Source: Selaginella moellendorffii
Taxonomy: Eukaryota > Streptophyta > Lycopodiopsida > Selaginellales > Selaginellaceae
NCBI RefSeq assembly: GCF_000143415.4
Contig: NW_003314275.1
Coordinates: 1,561,999-1,625,998 of the forward strand
DNA length: 64,000 bases
Direction: 5' to 3'
A model generated the notes under the pieces. The model worked only from the letters and a program-made list of their open reading frames with translations, was not told the DNA's origin and did not search any database. A program made the position numbers and the translations under genes. This document shows, in pieces, positions 1 to 11,100 of this stretch. The first letter of the stretch is position 1, and every line of letters begins with the position of its first letter.

Positions 1-745
1 CAATCGCCCTGTTCTTCCTTTGCTGCTGCTGCTGCTTGCTCTTGGAGTGGTGGTGGTGTTGGTTATGGTGATCGCCAACTTGGGCTTGAGCGGCCCTGGA
101 AGAAGTTGGTGCTGGCGATGGCGATGGCGATGACGATGATTCCTTCCTCCCAAAAAAGATGTTTCGGAGAAGATTGGAGCTCGATGACGCAGGCTTTGAT
201 GAAGGAGGAGGAGGAGGAGGAGGCGAAATTGGAGGCGTGCTGTGGCTTTTCTTTAACGCCACGAAGAAGAAATCCTTGAATCGCCTCGAGCTTCTCCCCC
301 GGGGAGGATAGGACGACGACTTCTGGGTCGTGGGCGCCTTGGCACTGCCCGAGCTGCTAAAGTAGGGGCTGGGCGGCGCGGATCCCCCCCTTCTCAGCGT
401 GTTGAGATCCTTCACCATGGCCATCCTAGACATGGGCTCCAATGGCAGCATCTTGCCGTCGTAGAAGAGCTCGTCGGCTGGAAATGCGGTGGAATCGGTG
501 CCGCCGCGAGGGGATTTGGGCCGGACAAACTCGAAATCCGCGGGCTGATCGCCGCTACTGCTCGCGATTGGCGCCGCCGCAGCGGCATCGAGCTGGAGCT
601 GCTGGACCTCCTCCTGCCTGGCCAAGAAGCTGGAGAAAGAAACCCTGCGCTGCGATTCCCTGCTCGAAATATCCACGAATTCCTCCCCGCCATGGCGCAA
701 TCGCGGCGTACCGGTGTCGTGCTCCGGGATCTGTATGAGCGCCAT
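1..745 (-). CDS. MAKR/DUF1645-like plant regulatory protein, N-terminal part
   Basis: The frame is open from an ATG at 745 down to the window edge, so only the first 248 residues are visible and the 3' end is missing. Seen: an early FVDISSRESQRRVSFSSF block, then DFEFVRPKSP, then ADELFYDGKMLPLEP (about residues 85-100), then a basic RGRSSRRFKDFFFVALKK stretch, followed by proline-, serine- and histidine-rich low complexity. The order 'FEF ... ADELF.G..LPL ... RRF.DFF' is typical of plant membrane-associated kinase regulators (MAKR/BKI1 relatives) and of DUF1645 proteins. Such proteins are mostly disordered and bind membranes or kinases through basic patches. Choosing between the two families needs the missing C-terminus. 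No intron is needed in the visible part. The gene is transcribed away from the OCTOPUS-like gene. Confidence 0.7.
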   Translation of the reverse strand, partial: MALIQIPEHDTGTPRLRHGGEEFVDISSRESQRRVSFSSFLARQEEVQQLQLDAAAAAPIASSSGDQPADFEFVRPKSPRGGTDSTAFPADELFYDGKMLPLEPMSRMAMVKDLNTLRRGGSAPPSPYFSSSGSAKAPTTQKSSSYPPRGRSSRRFKDFFFVALKKSHSTPPISPPPPPPPSSKPASSSSNLLRNIFFGRKESSSSPSPSPAPTSSRAAQAQVGDHHNQHHHHSKSKQQQQQRKNRAI

Positions 746-1754
746 CGCCGAGCTCGCGCGATCGATTGCCGATATTGTGGATCTCTCTCCTCTCTCCTCT
801 CTCCCTCTCTCTCGACGCGCTCGTCCGCGCTATAGAAAAACCTAGGTAAAGAGCAAGAGTGATTTTTCCATTGTCTACTATGGGCCTTTTTAGAAAATGG
901 ACATGGACAGTGGCTTTAGTCACACGTTAGCTGCGATTCCAAGAGCTTCGTCACGACATCGCCCGGAAGGTTCCAGTCGAGGGGCATCGTTGGTTCGATC
1001 CAGGTCGTGGGCGTGGCCACGCGGCGCTCTGGTATTTTGACTCGTGGCAGAGCCGCGGCCGTTGGTTTGACGCTTTTTTTCCTCTTTGTCATTTTCGATG
1101 TGATCACGGACAATCCAGATGTGTGTAGTTTAACTGATGTCGTGATTGATATTGAGAGGAAAGGTGGCGAAAAAGCATAGAAAAATTTCTGATACACTGT
1201 GGTTGTCAAGATATTTGGTAAGGTTGTTGTGTGAATGGCACAAGAAGTCTCTATAGACACATTGATGAATCCACCCACTGTCAGTCATGGTTGATCCAAT
1301 CATACACTCGTTATTAAATTTTTGGCCTTTAGACGTAACCCTAATCCTTTGGAACTTGACGGTGCCGTTATTTGACGACAGGCTGATTGACTGACGGGCG
1401 CTTGTCGCATTCCCGCCGGGGAAAACTTTTGTCCAGCCTGTCAACGGTCAGATTGGAATAAGTCCTTGGCCCGACTTTCCGTCCCGGAAGACCCACCCTC
1501 ATTCTCCTCCTTTATTGGTGACAAGCGAAGAACGAAGAGAAAAAAGAGGGAGGAGCTCGTGCTCGTGGCGATCGATCGACGCGCGCCAGCGATGGCCGGA
1601 GATTTTTGACTCGAAATTCTCCTGCCGGATGAGCGCCACGTCCCGAAAGATAAGTTTTCACGCTCTGATTCTCAGGCAGGGCAGCCATTTCTATCTCTTC
1701 GCGTCTGGGATCTAAGATTTTCAAGGCTGGGCGAGGATAGGGTTCTTGGGATTC
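746..1754. other. intergenic region between divergent genes
   Basis: About 1 kb separating the minus-strand MAKR-like gene from the plus-strand OCTOPUS-like gene; it must hold both promoters. A CT-rich stretch around 783-815 lies just upstream of the minus-strand start, where plant 5' leaders often are pyrimidine-rich. Short open frames exist on both strands but none shows a recognisable motif or splice logic. I see no repeat or RNA gene. Confidence 0.5.
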
Positions 1755-3068
1755 ATGACGAAGGCGAGCTGCTGGACGCATCCGGCCTTCTCCCAGGTCG
1801 GAGTATGCGCGGCCTGCCTCAGGGAGCGGCTGGAGCAGCTGTGCATCGAGGAGCACTGCGGCACTCCGCCGCATCGATGCTCCTTCGACAGCAATTCCTC
1901 AGTGGCGCCGCCGCCGGAGGAGAATGGGGCGAGTGGCAATCTCGCCTCAATCTCGTCCATGATGGAGGCCGATCGAGCGGAGGCGGATTATCATCGCAAT
2001 GGCGTCGAGGTACCTGTGGAGCCGCTGCCAAAGTTTTCGTCCTTCTTGCAGAGGACGCATTCTTGGTCGAGCTCTCGGCCGCAAAGGAGTGGGTTTCCAG
2101 AGGCGAGGAACTTGGATTTGGGGAAGCCGCGGACGCTGGAGAAGGTTATCAGCGGGAAAGATCTCTACGGGAATCAGTCCTTGCCACCCAGTGGATTTTT
2201 GCTCAACGAAGGGAGCTGCAAATTCGACTTCTGCGAGACGCCCAAAGGCCACTACAAGGCTTCTTCGTGGCCGGAGATTGATTCCCGCAAGCAGCAGCAG
2301 CAGCAGGGTGATCAGCACCGCATGAGCTCGTGGATCGCGTCTCTGTTTGGAATCCGGAGCAAAGCCAAGGATCCAAAAGACCCGAGAGTGTTCAAGTCAG
2401 GGGAGCTCAAGGAGAGAAAGAAGTTTTTCAGAGGTCTCGGCAGGAAGAAGAAGAACTCGGCGTTGTCCGTGGACACGAACGCGAAGCTGGAGCAGGAAGA
2501 AGCTTTTGCGAGTGGCGAGCAGCAGCAGCAGCAACACCAGGCGAATGGAACGAGCCGGGTGATGCCGCTGGCCGGGAACGGCGACTACAACTTCAACCAC
2601 AAGCCGAGCTTGACGAACATGAGGTCTGTAAATGGAAGACAAAAGCCTCCCAGAGATTCGAGCTGGCCAAAGGCGTGGAGCACTCCACTCCGGAAGTTCA
2701 TGCACAACAAGGCCGACGTCGACAACGATAGTTTGGGAGACATCGAGGAGAAGAGCTCCTGGAATGCCTCGTCTCCAGCACCGGAAGTAAAGCGCTTCCA
2801 TCCATCTCCGGCGTTCCCGACGAATTCCTCGTACACGGCCTACTACCGGGACTATGGATCTTCGTGGAGTCTACACTCGAGTCCCATGCCCGGGAGTAAA
2901 GCTAGGTGGAATCAGCAGCACCACCGTGCACGGCCTTGGGAGGCGAGCAGGGACAACTTCCACTTGCATTCCTCGTCGCCGTTTCATGCGGCTGGCAGCA
3001 ACACTTGGAACTTCTACTTGACACCATTGAGACCCGTGAGAAGCACGACTTCCCGGCACAGGACGTGA
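1755..3068 (+). CDS. OCTOPUS-like / DUF740-type cysteine-motif protein
   Basis: Single exon of 437 codons. I start at the ATG at 1755 because the open frame upstream contains only a TTG. The N-terminus carries CWTHPAFSQVGVCAACLRER (residues 5-24), a Cys/His motif typical of OCTOPUS and related plant membrane-associated proteins. A basic patch ERKKFFRGLGRKKK lies near residue 220, and NTWNFYLTPLRP lies near the end, matching the 'FYLTP.R' tail common in this group. The rest is serine-rich and probably disordered, with several SSWP/SSW repeats and polyglutamine tracts near 180 and 255. OCTOPUS acts at the plasma membrane in phloem differentiation in Arabidopsis; whether this homologue does so is unknown. 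The length fits a complete protein. Confidence 0.7.
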   Translation: MTKASCWTHPAFSQVGVCAACLRERLEQLCIEEHCGTPPHRCSFDSNSSVAPPPEENGASGNLASISSMMEADRAEADYHRNGVEVPVEPLPKFSSFLQRTHSWSSSRPQRSGFPEARNLDLGKPRTLEKVISGKDLYGNQSLPPSGFLLNEGSCKFDFCETPKGHYKASSWPEIDSRKQQQQQGDQHRMSSWIASLFGIRSKAKDPKDPRVFKSGELKERKKFFRGLGRKKKNSALSVDTNAKLEQEEAFASGEQQQQQHQANGTSRVMPLAGNGDYNFNHKPSLTNMRSVNGRQKPPRDSSWPKAWSTPLRKFMHNKADVDNDSLGDIEEKSSWNASSPAPEVKRFHPSPAFPTNSSYTAYYRDYGSSWSLHSSPMPGSKARWNQQHHRARPWEASRDNFHLHSSSPFHAAGSNTWNFYLTPLRPVRSTTSRHRT

Positions 3069-4170
3069 TGGATCAGCAGAGCGGAAAGAGAGAAAAAAAG
3101 AGCCGCTTGGTGGATGCGTCGCGTTCCTCGTCGACTTGGGATCTTTGAGAGGTATGAAAAGTCAAGCTTGCTTTCGTTTTTTCGTGCGAATGCTTAGCAT
3201 GTAAAGCTGGTGAATGGCAGTGTGTCAGCAGAGGAGCGGCGATACATATTTTGCCAAAGCCAACAGCAGCTCGTAACTACAAAGCAGAGGCAGTAATGGT
3301 GCTCAGTGCTCGTCCGCTGGCCGGGCCGGGAAGAACGAAAAGAAGGGATCGAAAAAGGATGCTATCAGGACAAAGCCATGGGCCCGGTCAGTGTGATGGA
3401 TAAAGGCTTTGGCAGCGTGTAAAGTGTAGCAGCAACAACACCACCACCACCACCAACAGTAGCAGCAACAGCAGAAGCAGCAGGAATTATCAATGCGGGT
3501 CGGGCTAGAGCGAGCGAAGCCATCAATCAATCAGCGCTGGTACGCCCTCCTGGCCGAGATGCCGAAGAAGAAAAGTCCATGCTGAGCTGAGCTGAGCCAT
3601 GGTGGTACTAGCACTGCCTGGGATACTACGGATCGTTCGACAAAGCGCACAGCACTACTGCTACTGGTCCAAGAAAAAAAAGGAAGACAAGGGAAGCACG
3701 GCATTGGTTGGAATCTGATGCACAAGGCTTGGGTGGAGTAGCAGCGAAGCGTAGACCAGCACGGCTTGCAGATATTTTTTGGGATGTGGATTCTGGGAGA
3801 GAGGTGTTCTAGTGTCAGTCGGGCAGGCAGGCGGTAAGAACACGGAGAACACGATCCATTCTTTTCTTCTTCGTTTTAGTGAGGCCGGGCTTTTCGTTTT
3901 CGATCGATTGATGTTGGTGGGCTTGTTGGTGGTGGTATGGTCGTCGTCTTGGTCGACTTTGGTGGGATGTGACGTTCTCGATCTCACTCCATCTCTCTCT
4001 CACAGTAACACTGCCAAAGCAAAGAAAATGCTAAAATTTCATTCATTCAAACGAAGACCATGACGAGGAAAAGTGGAAAAGAAAGAGGAGCGTGAAAGCG
4101 AAGGGATTGCCTTGGAAGCGAGGAAATCAATTTGCCAGGGGACAAGGACAACTCCAGAAGCATATTCCCT

Positions 4171-4311
4171 CCATTTAAACTAGTAGCATATTCGGTTCTG
4201 TTAGTGGTGCCCTAAAAGCACCCCGTTTAAACCAGTAGCATATTCGGTTCTGTTGCCCCAAAAGCACCCCGTTTAAACTGGTAGTATATTTGGTTCGCTT
4301 AAGCCACAGCA
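4171..4311. repeat. degenerate tandem repeat, about three 45-50 bp units
   Basis: Three successive copies share the core GTTTAAAC.AGTAGCATATTC followed by GGTTCTGTT and AAAAGCACCCC. Units run about 4171-4220, 4221-4266 and 4267-4311, and a partial fourth (CAGCATATTCGGC) follows. The array lies about 0.5 kb upstream of the GT14 start codon and 100 bp before the G-box. Function unknown; it could be a promoter minisatellite. Confidence 0.75.
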
Positions 4312-4413
4312 CAGCATATTCGGCATTTTAAACTTGGGTCCCGCCGGAAAAGTAAAGGAGTCTCGATCTTTGGCTGTGAGCCGTGGATTCGTCACGTTCC
4401 CCGCCAAAAGCGC

Positions 4414-4419
4414 CACGTG
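4414..4419. promoter_or_regulatory. G-box (CACGTG) upstream of GT14 gene
   Basis: Palindromic CACGTG within GCCACGTGCG, about 420 bp upstream of the GT14 start codon. G-boxes are bound by plant bZIP and bHLH factors. The same hexamer occurs before four other genes in this window. A six-base site can occur by chance. Confidence 0.35.
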
Positions 4420-4837
4420 CGAGCGATGGATGGGGCGGGAATCGACGGCATGGATGCGCGGCTTTCGTGGCTTGGAGTGGCCCCGCCCACATTGTGGGAG
4501 AGAGAAGAGGAGGAGAGAGACGCGCTGGCGCTGGCGCTGGCTAGGGCAGAGGAGCAATGCGTCCGCTGGAGCGTCACGACGGCGATAGCGACAGTGGAGA
4601 GGGGGAGATGTTGCTGTAGGGAGCGACGCCATATCGATCGATTCTTCTGGCGCGCCATCGCCATGGCCGGCAGCAGCACTGGAATTCTCCGCGGATTTCC
4701 AAGTCGCCGGAAGACGTCATGCGATTCCAACTGATCCTGCGCCTTCGTCACCGATCCAAGTAAGTGATCGTGAGAGATCGCGAGAATTTCTTCCTTTCTC
4801 TCGAGCTCGAGCTTGAGCGTAATATTTTGATCCAGGG

Positions 4838-6629
4838 ATGAGGAGGAAGACGCACGCTCGATGGAGGATTGGAGCTTTAGTTGGGATAGCGGCGCTGGTA
4901 GTCTTTCTCGTGTGGCTGAAATCTCGTGTCGCCTCCTCGATCCGTCGCCAGGAAGAAGCCGCCGATCCGTCGGGATTTCCGGGTTTCTCCGTGGAGATCA
5001 AACCGAAGCTGGCGTTTCTTTTTCTCGCCCGGAATCGAATGCCCCTTGACTTCCTGTGGCAGCGCTTCTTCGAGGTGAGAAATTCGTGAATTCGAGCGAT
5101 GAAACGCTCGGTTCTAACACTTTTTTTTTTTTCTTGTTCTTCTCTTTGCAGGGTGCCAAAGACCAAGAGTTTAGTGTCTATATACACGCGAGGCCAGGGT
5201 TTGTGTACAATAAAGAAACAACTGATTGCATTTACTTCTACAATCGACAGTTGCCAAATAGCATTCTGGTACGATCGATCCACATTCTTGTCACGATCTT
5301 TATCTCTTCTTTGGTTTCTTCTCGCAGGTCGAATGGGGTGAAGCAAGCATGATAGAGGCGGAGCGTTTATTGCTTGCCAAGGCTTTCGAAGACAGCAGCA
5401 ACGAAAGATTTCTGTTGTTATCCGAGAGGTATGGCGTAGATTTTTCGGTATCCAGAGAAGCTTACAACTTGGATTTTACAGTTGCGTACCCTTGTACAGT
5501 TTTACTTTCATATACGAGTATTTGATGGCTTCACCTAAAAGTTTTGTAGACAGGTGAGCCACCAAACTTTTTCCATTTTCCGCTGACAAACGGTGTTGTT
5601 GTGCCTGTCTGTGATGCCCAGTTTTAGAGACCGAAAGGAAAACAGATACAACCCCGTGATGGCTCCAGTCATCTCAAGAGCAAACTGGAGAAAGGGATCA
5701 CAGGTTCGTCCGTAGATATTCGAGATGCTTTGGTAACACCATGTTTGGATGCCAGTGGTTTGTGCTTCTTCGCAACCATGCGGAGGCAGTAGCCCGTGAT
5801 CAGGAAATCTTTCTCCGTTTTCGCGACCATTGCAAGGTTTGTTGTTTCATAGCTCCGTTGTTACATTAGTGTGATTCAGATGATTAACTTTGTAGAGAGG
5901 TGCATTGCCGGAGTTTTGGAGGGAATACAGTGTGGTAAAGCACAGCTTTCCAAGTTCTTTCCTTTTGTAGAGTTAATTGGTTTGTTTGTTTTGGCAGAGT
6001 GCATACAGGCAGTCAGGAAGGAACTGTGTGCCGGATGAGCACTACGTCCAAACCGTTCTTTCGGTAAACTTACCTTCTTTACGATTTGCGTGCCAGTCCT
6101 AATCCATTGTCTTGCTGGTTGTTACTGTAGATCAAAGGTTTCGACGACGAACTTGAGCGTCGATCCTTGACATATAGCCTTTGGAAGTACGCTGGTCGGC
6201 GGAAGGAGCGTCAAGGATGGCATCCAGTCACCTTCTCGGATGCATCGATGAAGCTAGTCCGGGAGATCCAGGTCAGTATCTTCCCTCTAAACTCCACTCA
6301 CAGATATTAGATATCATGATCTCCACCATAGCTGAGATTGGATTCGCCTCGTCCAGGCCATTGACAACATCAAATTCGAGACCGAGGGGCGAGTGGAGTG
6401 GTGCAGTGTGGCTGGCGATCCTCGGCCGTGCTTCTTGTTTGGACGCAAGTTTACCAAAGCCGCTGGGCTGAAGCTCTTAAACATGGTAAGTGGATCAAAT
6501 TTTTCGCTCTTTTTTCCCTAAGTTTGGCGAGGTGAAAATGTTCTACAGACTTTAGCCGATGATCCTGACAGCGTGAATTTATACCACGATAAAACGCGGA
6601 AGAAGTTACCACTGGTGCAATCGTCGTGA
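4838..6629 (+). CDS. GT14 family (BC10-like, Core-2/I-branching type) glycosyltransferase
   Basis: Eleven exons with codon phase kept throughout: 4838-5074, 5152-5268, 5328-5428, 5482-5553, 5622-5703, 5756-5836, 5895-5933, 5998-6063, 6131-6271, 6357-6485, 6549-6629; 381 residues. Residues 12-28 form one hydrophobic signal-anchor, giving a type II Golgi membrane protein. Family blocks follow in order: KLAFLFLARNRMPLDFLWQR, FSVYIHARPGF, VEWGEASMIEAERLLLAKA, NERFLLLSESCVPLYSF, RYNPVMAP, WRKGSQWFVL, DEHYVQT and LTYSLWKYAGRR. This is the plant DUF266/GT14 'BC10' group, thought to modify cell-wall glycoproteins; rice BC10 affects wall strength. The exact acceptor is not predictable here. A short upstream ORF (ATG near 4663) precedes the chosen start. 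Confidence 0.9.
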
Positions 6630-6917
6630 TGCACGGAAGAAAAGTTAGAAAACAAAATTCAATGAAAATGTAATTACTGTTGATCCCTGTCTTAACAACA
6701 TGGAATATCCTGAGCGAACGGCCACGATGTGAAGGGCGGAATCGACGGCTCTTAAGGCACTAGAGACCAATAGTGAGTTCCAACGTTTGATTGTGACGCT
6801 GCGCGGCGAGAGGGGGGAAGAGAGTTGTTCTCTTTCTTGTTGATCTTATTTGATCTTCCTTTCTCCGAAAAATTCCTTGGCGATCCGCAGAGAGATTTAT
6901 TTCGGCGCTGGGTTTCG

Positions 6918-7953
6918 ATGAGAGGCGCTGTCCAGAGCAGTGGCGGCGTGCTGGGCACGGCTCGAAAGAATTTGTGGAGTTTTCTCAGCCTCCGGAGAAA
7001 CCAGCAAGTGAGTTTGTCTTTGATTCTTTCAAGGAATGAAGTGGGATTTGCTTGGCAGACAGTTCTTGAGCAAGAGGTATCGTCCCTCAAGGACGAAATC
7101 CATGGCGTAGAAATCCGCGAATCCACGCTTCAAGTCAGGTACCTAGTTCCTTTCTTCACGTCTCGTCGTTGCAACGTTTTCTTTCTCTTTTGGTTTTTCC
7201 ATTTGCGCTCCGTGTAAAGACTAGATCATTTGGATTCATTGCTGAGATCGGCTGAGATCGCTTGCTACTTGTTCACTCGATTGGTAATTGAAAATCTCAA
7301 AGTTTTTTCTTTCTTTGTTTTCTCTCTTTTTCTTTTCTTTTTTTTTTGTGTTCTTCGACTGAATGGATGACGAACTTCCATGCTAGGTGCTGCCAGAGAT
7401 GGGCACCGTTGCCTGGAGAAGAAGCTCCTCCGCTCGACGACTCGGACGTGAATGACTGGGTGCAAAGATTTCTCGTCTTCCAAAACTCCACCATCGGATT
7501 CTACCTCCAAGCAACCGGTAATAAAGTTGTGATCTCTTTGTACAAACAAGAGCTCGTTCGAAACGTGGTGTTCTTCCCAGACTTGAGGCCCCAAGTTACG
7601 ATCCAGATGCACGATATCGTGGAAGCAGGAAAGATTCCAGCTGACAAGCACCATACAGGCGATAAAAGCTGGTTTGCGTTTCATGTCACAACGTGCTATG
7701 GGCTCCGCCTCGAGTGTTCCACATTACACGAGCACCAGGTATTCATTCATTCACTCGTCTCTTTCTCGAAAATTTTTCCATCATCACCACCCATAAAAAA
7801 TCCTCTCGTTTGTTTTTTTTTTTCTTCCTTTTCTTGTGTGTGCTATTTCAGCTGGACGCTTGGTTGCGAGCGCTCGCAAGTTTGAGCGATGATCAGCCAA
7901 TATCAAACGAAGAACATCAAGGATCATTGAATGCCAAGTTTCCTGAATTGTGA
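6918..7953 (+). CDS. coiled-coil plus PH-domain protein, function unknown
   Basis: Four exons (6918-7007, 7059-7138, 7387-7738, 7852-7953) give 207 residues in phase. Residues 31-56 (LEQEVSSLKDEIHGVEIRES) look like a short coiled coil. Residues about 79-195 look like a pleckstrin-homology fold: it opens with DWVQRFLVFQNSTIGFYLQA and closes with WFAFHVTTCYGLRLECST and HQLDAWLRAL, with the conserved Trp (residue 178) of the PH C-terminal helix. PH domains bind phosphoinositides or proteins; the basic lipid-binding pattern is weak here. I do not recognise a named plant family. An AATAAA-like signal lies near 8020. The gene converges on the PTM-like gene, whose stop is 234 bp away. Confidence 0.75.
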
Positions 7954-8186
7954 CACGAGATGTTCCTATGTATTTTTGTTTTTGTGAACCTTTACACTTG
8001 TGAGCCCATGACGAAACAAAATAAAAGAAGAATATCTATCGAAGGAATCTTAGAGCGTCGGTGCAAGGCAACAAAGTCTTCTAAAAAATTCTCTTCTCAT
8101 TTAAATCGATGAATAGACAGTGTTTGGTTTCTCTTAGGATAAAATGATCAGCATTTTCCTTGTCCAAAACTGTTGCAAGTTTCTGA

Positions 8187-11100
8187 TCAATCAGCTACTG
8201 CTTTTCCCCCAGACCAATTCCCAATCTCTGTTAGTACCTCATCGTCATCCTGGGAATAAGAAAAACTTGCCTTGTCACCACGGCCACGCAGGCCACGCTC
8301 ATTGTCAACGTCTTCTCTTCCTCTCACTGGCGTAACGTTTTCCTTCGTCTTGGGAGTAAAAGGACAGTATGGACTTCCCTTCTTGCGGCACTTGTGGCAT
8401 TTAAACGCGTCAACTCGAGCAATGTTGCTCGAGGTGATACCAACAGCTCTGCCATGGAACCACCCTAGCAAAAGGAAGGAGAAAGAAACCATCGTCAGTA
8501 AAGCTAGGACGAGAAATGGCTTGGGAGAGTACCTTGGCAGTGTTCACAGCCGATATACAAGAGCTTTGCGTCGTATGGTTGCTCGCAAATCGCACAGCGA
8601 AGGCCTCCCCCATCGAGCTTTTGGCCGGGATACACCACCATGTCGCGCCTGAAAGTGAGCTTCTTGTCCAGCTTCCACCTCACACCGCTAGTGTTGCCGG
8701 GCCTCTTGGATCGTCTCTTCCGGATCACAGCGGCTCTAATTGCCGGGGCCGTCACGGCCAGTTTCTTCCTTCGGGAGTAAACGAGCAGGACCGGTCTGTC
8801 TTTCACTGCTGCTTCTGGCGGAGATTCTTCTGCCGTGTCTAGCAATCTGCGGCTTCTTTTGGTGCTTTGCTTCGTGGTGAAACAGCTCTGGCACAGGCCG
8901 GTCTTTCCGCTCAAGCATTGTTTATGAAAATCACCTATAACATGTCGCAAAATTAAAATCGAAGAGCAATACACAGAATAATAGAAAAAGAAAAGGAAAG
9001 CGTACCTTGACACTCTTGGCAGCTCACAGTGTCACTGCGTGTCAACATACAAAATGGAGTCAGCTTATTGACAGTTGGAAAGGAAGTACAGTACCTGGCA
9101 GCCAAATCCATATTGCAGTGTTCACACCTGAGTGCCTTCTTCTTGGAATGAAACCTGTTGAGGATAGCTTTAAGCTTGGTACTCTTTGAAACTCTAGCTC
9201 TTTCTCCCTTCCGGACGGCTGCTGGTTTTTTCGGCTGCATGAAGCGGCGCCTTTTTTCCTCGAACTCCCTCACCAAGCACAAAGGTACTTCCGTTTCCGG
9301 CAGCCACACACTGTTGGTACTGGCGCCCTCTTCTCCCGCAAGTGCCTTCACGAACTTGGAAGCGCAGTTCACAACGTCAGGCTTCAAGGACTCCGTTAAC
9401 TCGTCTTCCGTTTTAGACGTCTCAACTCGGTACTTGGTAATATCATCTTCCATAGCTTTCTCCCGTATGGTAAATTCTCCGAACGAGGTTTTAACTTCAT
9501 CGGGGACCAGGAGTTCGGACCATCTGATTAAAGCATCGAGAGAGCGGACCTGCACAAACTGGGGTCAAGCACGGAAATGTAAATTCCTAAGGGTAGAACC
9601 TGTATCGCAAGTTCTGATACACTAAAACTAGCTTCCACCCTCGCGAGCCAAGCACATTGCACAGTTCTACGAGGCAGCTCGAAATAATCATTATATATAA
9701 GTCCAGGAACTTTTCTTATGCCACCTGCAGCAAGCAGAAAAATGACGTGATTTTCATAGTGAAAAGCCAAATTGGAAGTTCTAACCTTGCCGACCAGCCC
9801 GTTTTAACGCTGCAACCGGAAGAGTTTCCCAGTCCAAAATCCTCCTCACAAGTTTACCACCTCGGCGCCATTGAACGCCACAAGTACCCCCGCCAGGAAA
9901 TATCTTGATAGGATCATCGGCTTGTACTTTCTTTCGACGCCTTCCACCACTTTTCTTCAGCGAGGATACGAAAACATTGCCGTTTACTGTACCCAGCCTG
10001 GGGGCGTCCTCGGCACATATCGACCAGTTTCTTGAAAGAGCCAAGGGTCTCAGGCTTGATCCAAGCTGTGCAGCAGCAAACGTAAACATTCAGTCCATCT
10101 ACAAATGCTGTACAAAAAATATACTTCACCTCAAGTAACCCAAACTTCACTTGATGAACATGCGCCGCGCAGTCAAGGCGTCTCCTCCAGCGATTTCGTT
10201 GGTCGGTGCTTTCCCATAATCCCCCCAGCAAGCCGTACAAGCGATCTTCCATGTACAATACATATGCGATCAAAGCTGGAAGGTGGTTTACGCCTTTCTT
10301 GATAAGCCGTAATCCTCCAGTGACAATAGCTGCACCCGCGCAAAGCTTCCCCGCTGCAGTATTGAGGAGGCATCCCTTCTTCCTGCTGAGGTTTTTGCAC
10401 GCGAAACACCAGCCGCACCTGTCCTTTGCAGTTTCCGCACGCTTCTTCTTCAAACTGGGCCAATAGAACTGTACAGGTGTCCGAGAAAAAGCCTTTATCT
10501 GCTCGAAAATCTGAGTTTTCTGGACTGCAGCACGCCTGTTTGTTGATTTCTCGGCCAGGTTGGAGGCTGCCAATGCCGATAGTCCTCCTTGAGAATACTG
10601 GTTGATGTAAGAGCTAGCTTCATAGAAACTTTCGTGCATCCCTGTGCATCTGCTCAGTTTTGAGGAGCCAAACGGCTTGTCCGTTGTGACTAGTTCATCT
10701 TCTGCTGAGCCGTTGAGGACGCAAATTGTGTCTTGGATCGGACTTAACAAAGCGTCATTCTTCGGGGCCGAGTCCTCAGAAAGGTTCCAGCACTGCATGA
10801 TGCTTGTTCTTAAGCTAGCAGAAAGAGCTCCAGTTGAATCCAGAAGATCCAAAACGCTGGAGATGTCCCCAGGACCATAGCATACGTAACTGGAGTCAAG
10901 ACTTGAAGATTCCGATCTGCAATGAATGAAATTAGTAGCTGTAGTCACTGAAAGATGAGAACTTACATAAAGAGATGTTCACACGCTGCAATGTATCTTC
11001 GCCTGTAAGTGTCTATACCAAAACACTCGAATCCCCTCACGACTTTCCGAGCCCTGGTTCCTTCCAGTGCGATCTTTTGAAGCGTACACTCTGGACAGTA

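Larger units (their letters stand above)
3069..4837. other. intergenic region with simple and tandem repeats
   Basis: No supportable gene. The region holds the 3' flank of the OCTOPUS-like gene, a CAA/CAC/CAG-rich simple repeat around 3429-3482, a degenerate tandem repeat at 4171-4311 and the promoter/5' leader of the GT14 gene. A probable 5'-leader intron runs from a GTAAGTGATC-like donor near 4759 to the AG at 4834-4835, just before the GT14 start codon. Confidence 0.5.

Noticed and set aside
3421-3490. CAN trinucleotide repeats as a CRISPR-like or regulatory array
   Set aside because: Simple triplet-like repeat without spacer-repeat structure; CRISPR arrays are not expected in a plant nucleus.
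4417-4734. 105-codon frame upstream of GT14 as an N-terminal extension
   Set aside because: It ends in a stop before the GT14 start, and the signal-anchor begins at the ATG at 4838; at most it includes a short upstream ORF.
10066-10129. Reading straight through PTM exon 3 (frame open past 10130)
   Set aside because: The read-through segment (VKYIFCTAFVDGLNVY) does not fit the family; splicing out a 64-bp intron gives a conserved continuation.
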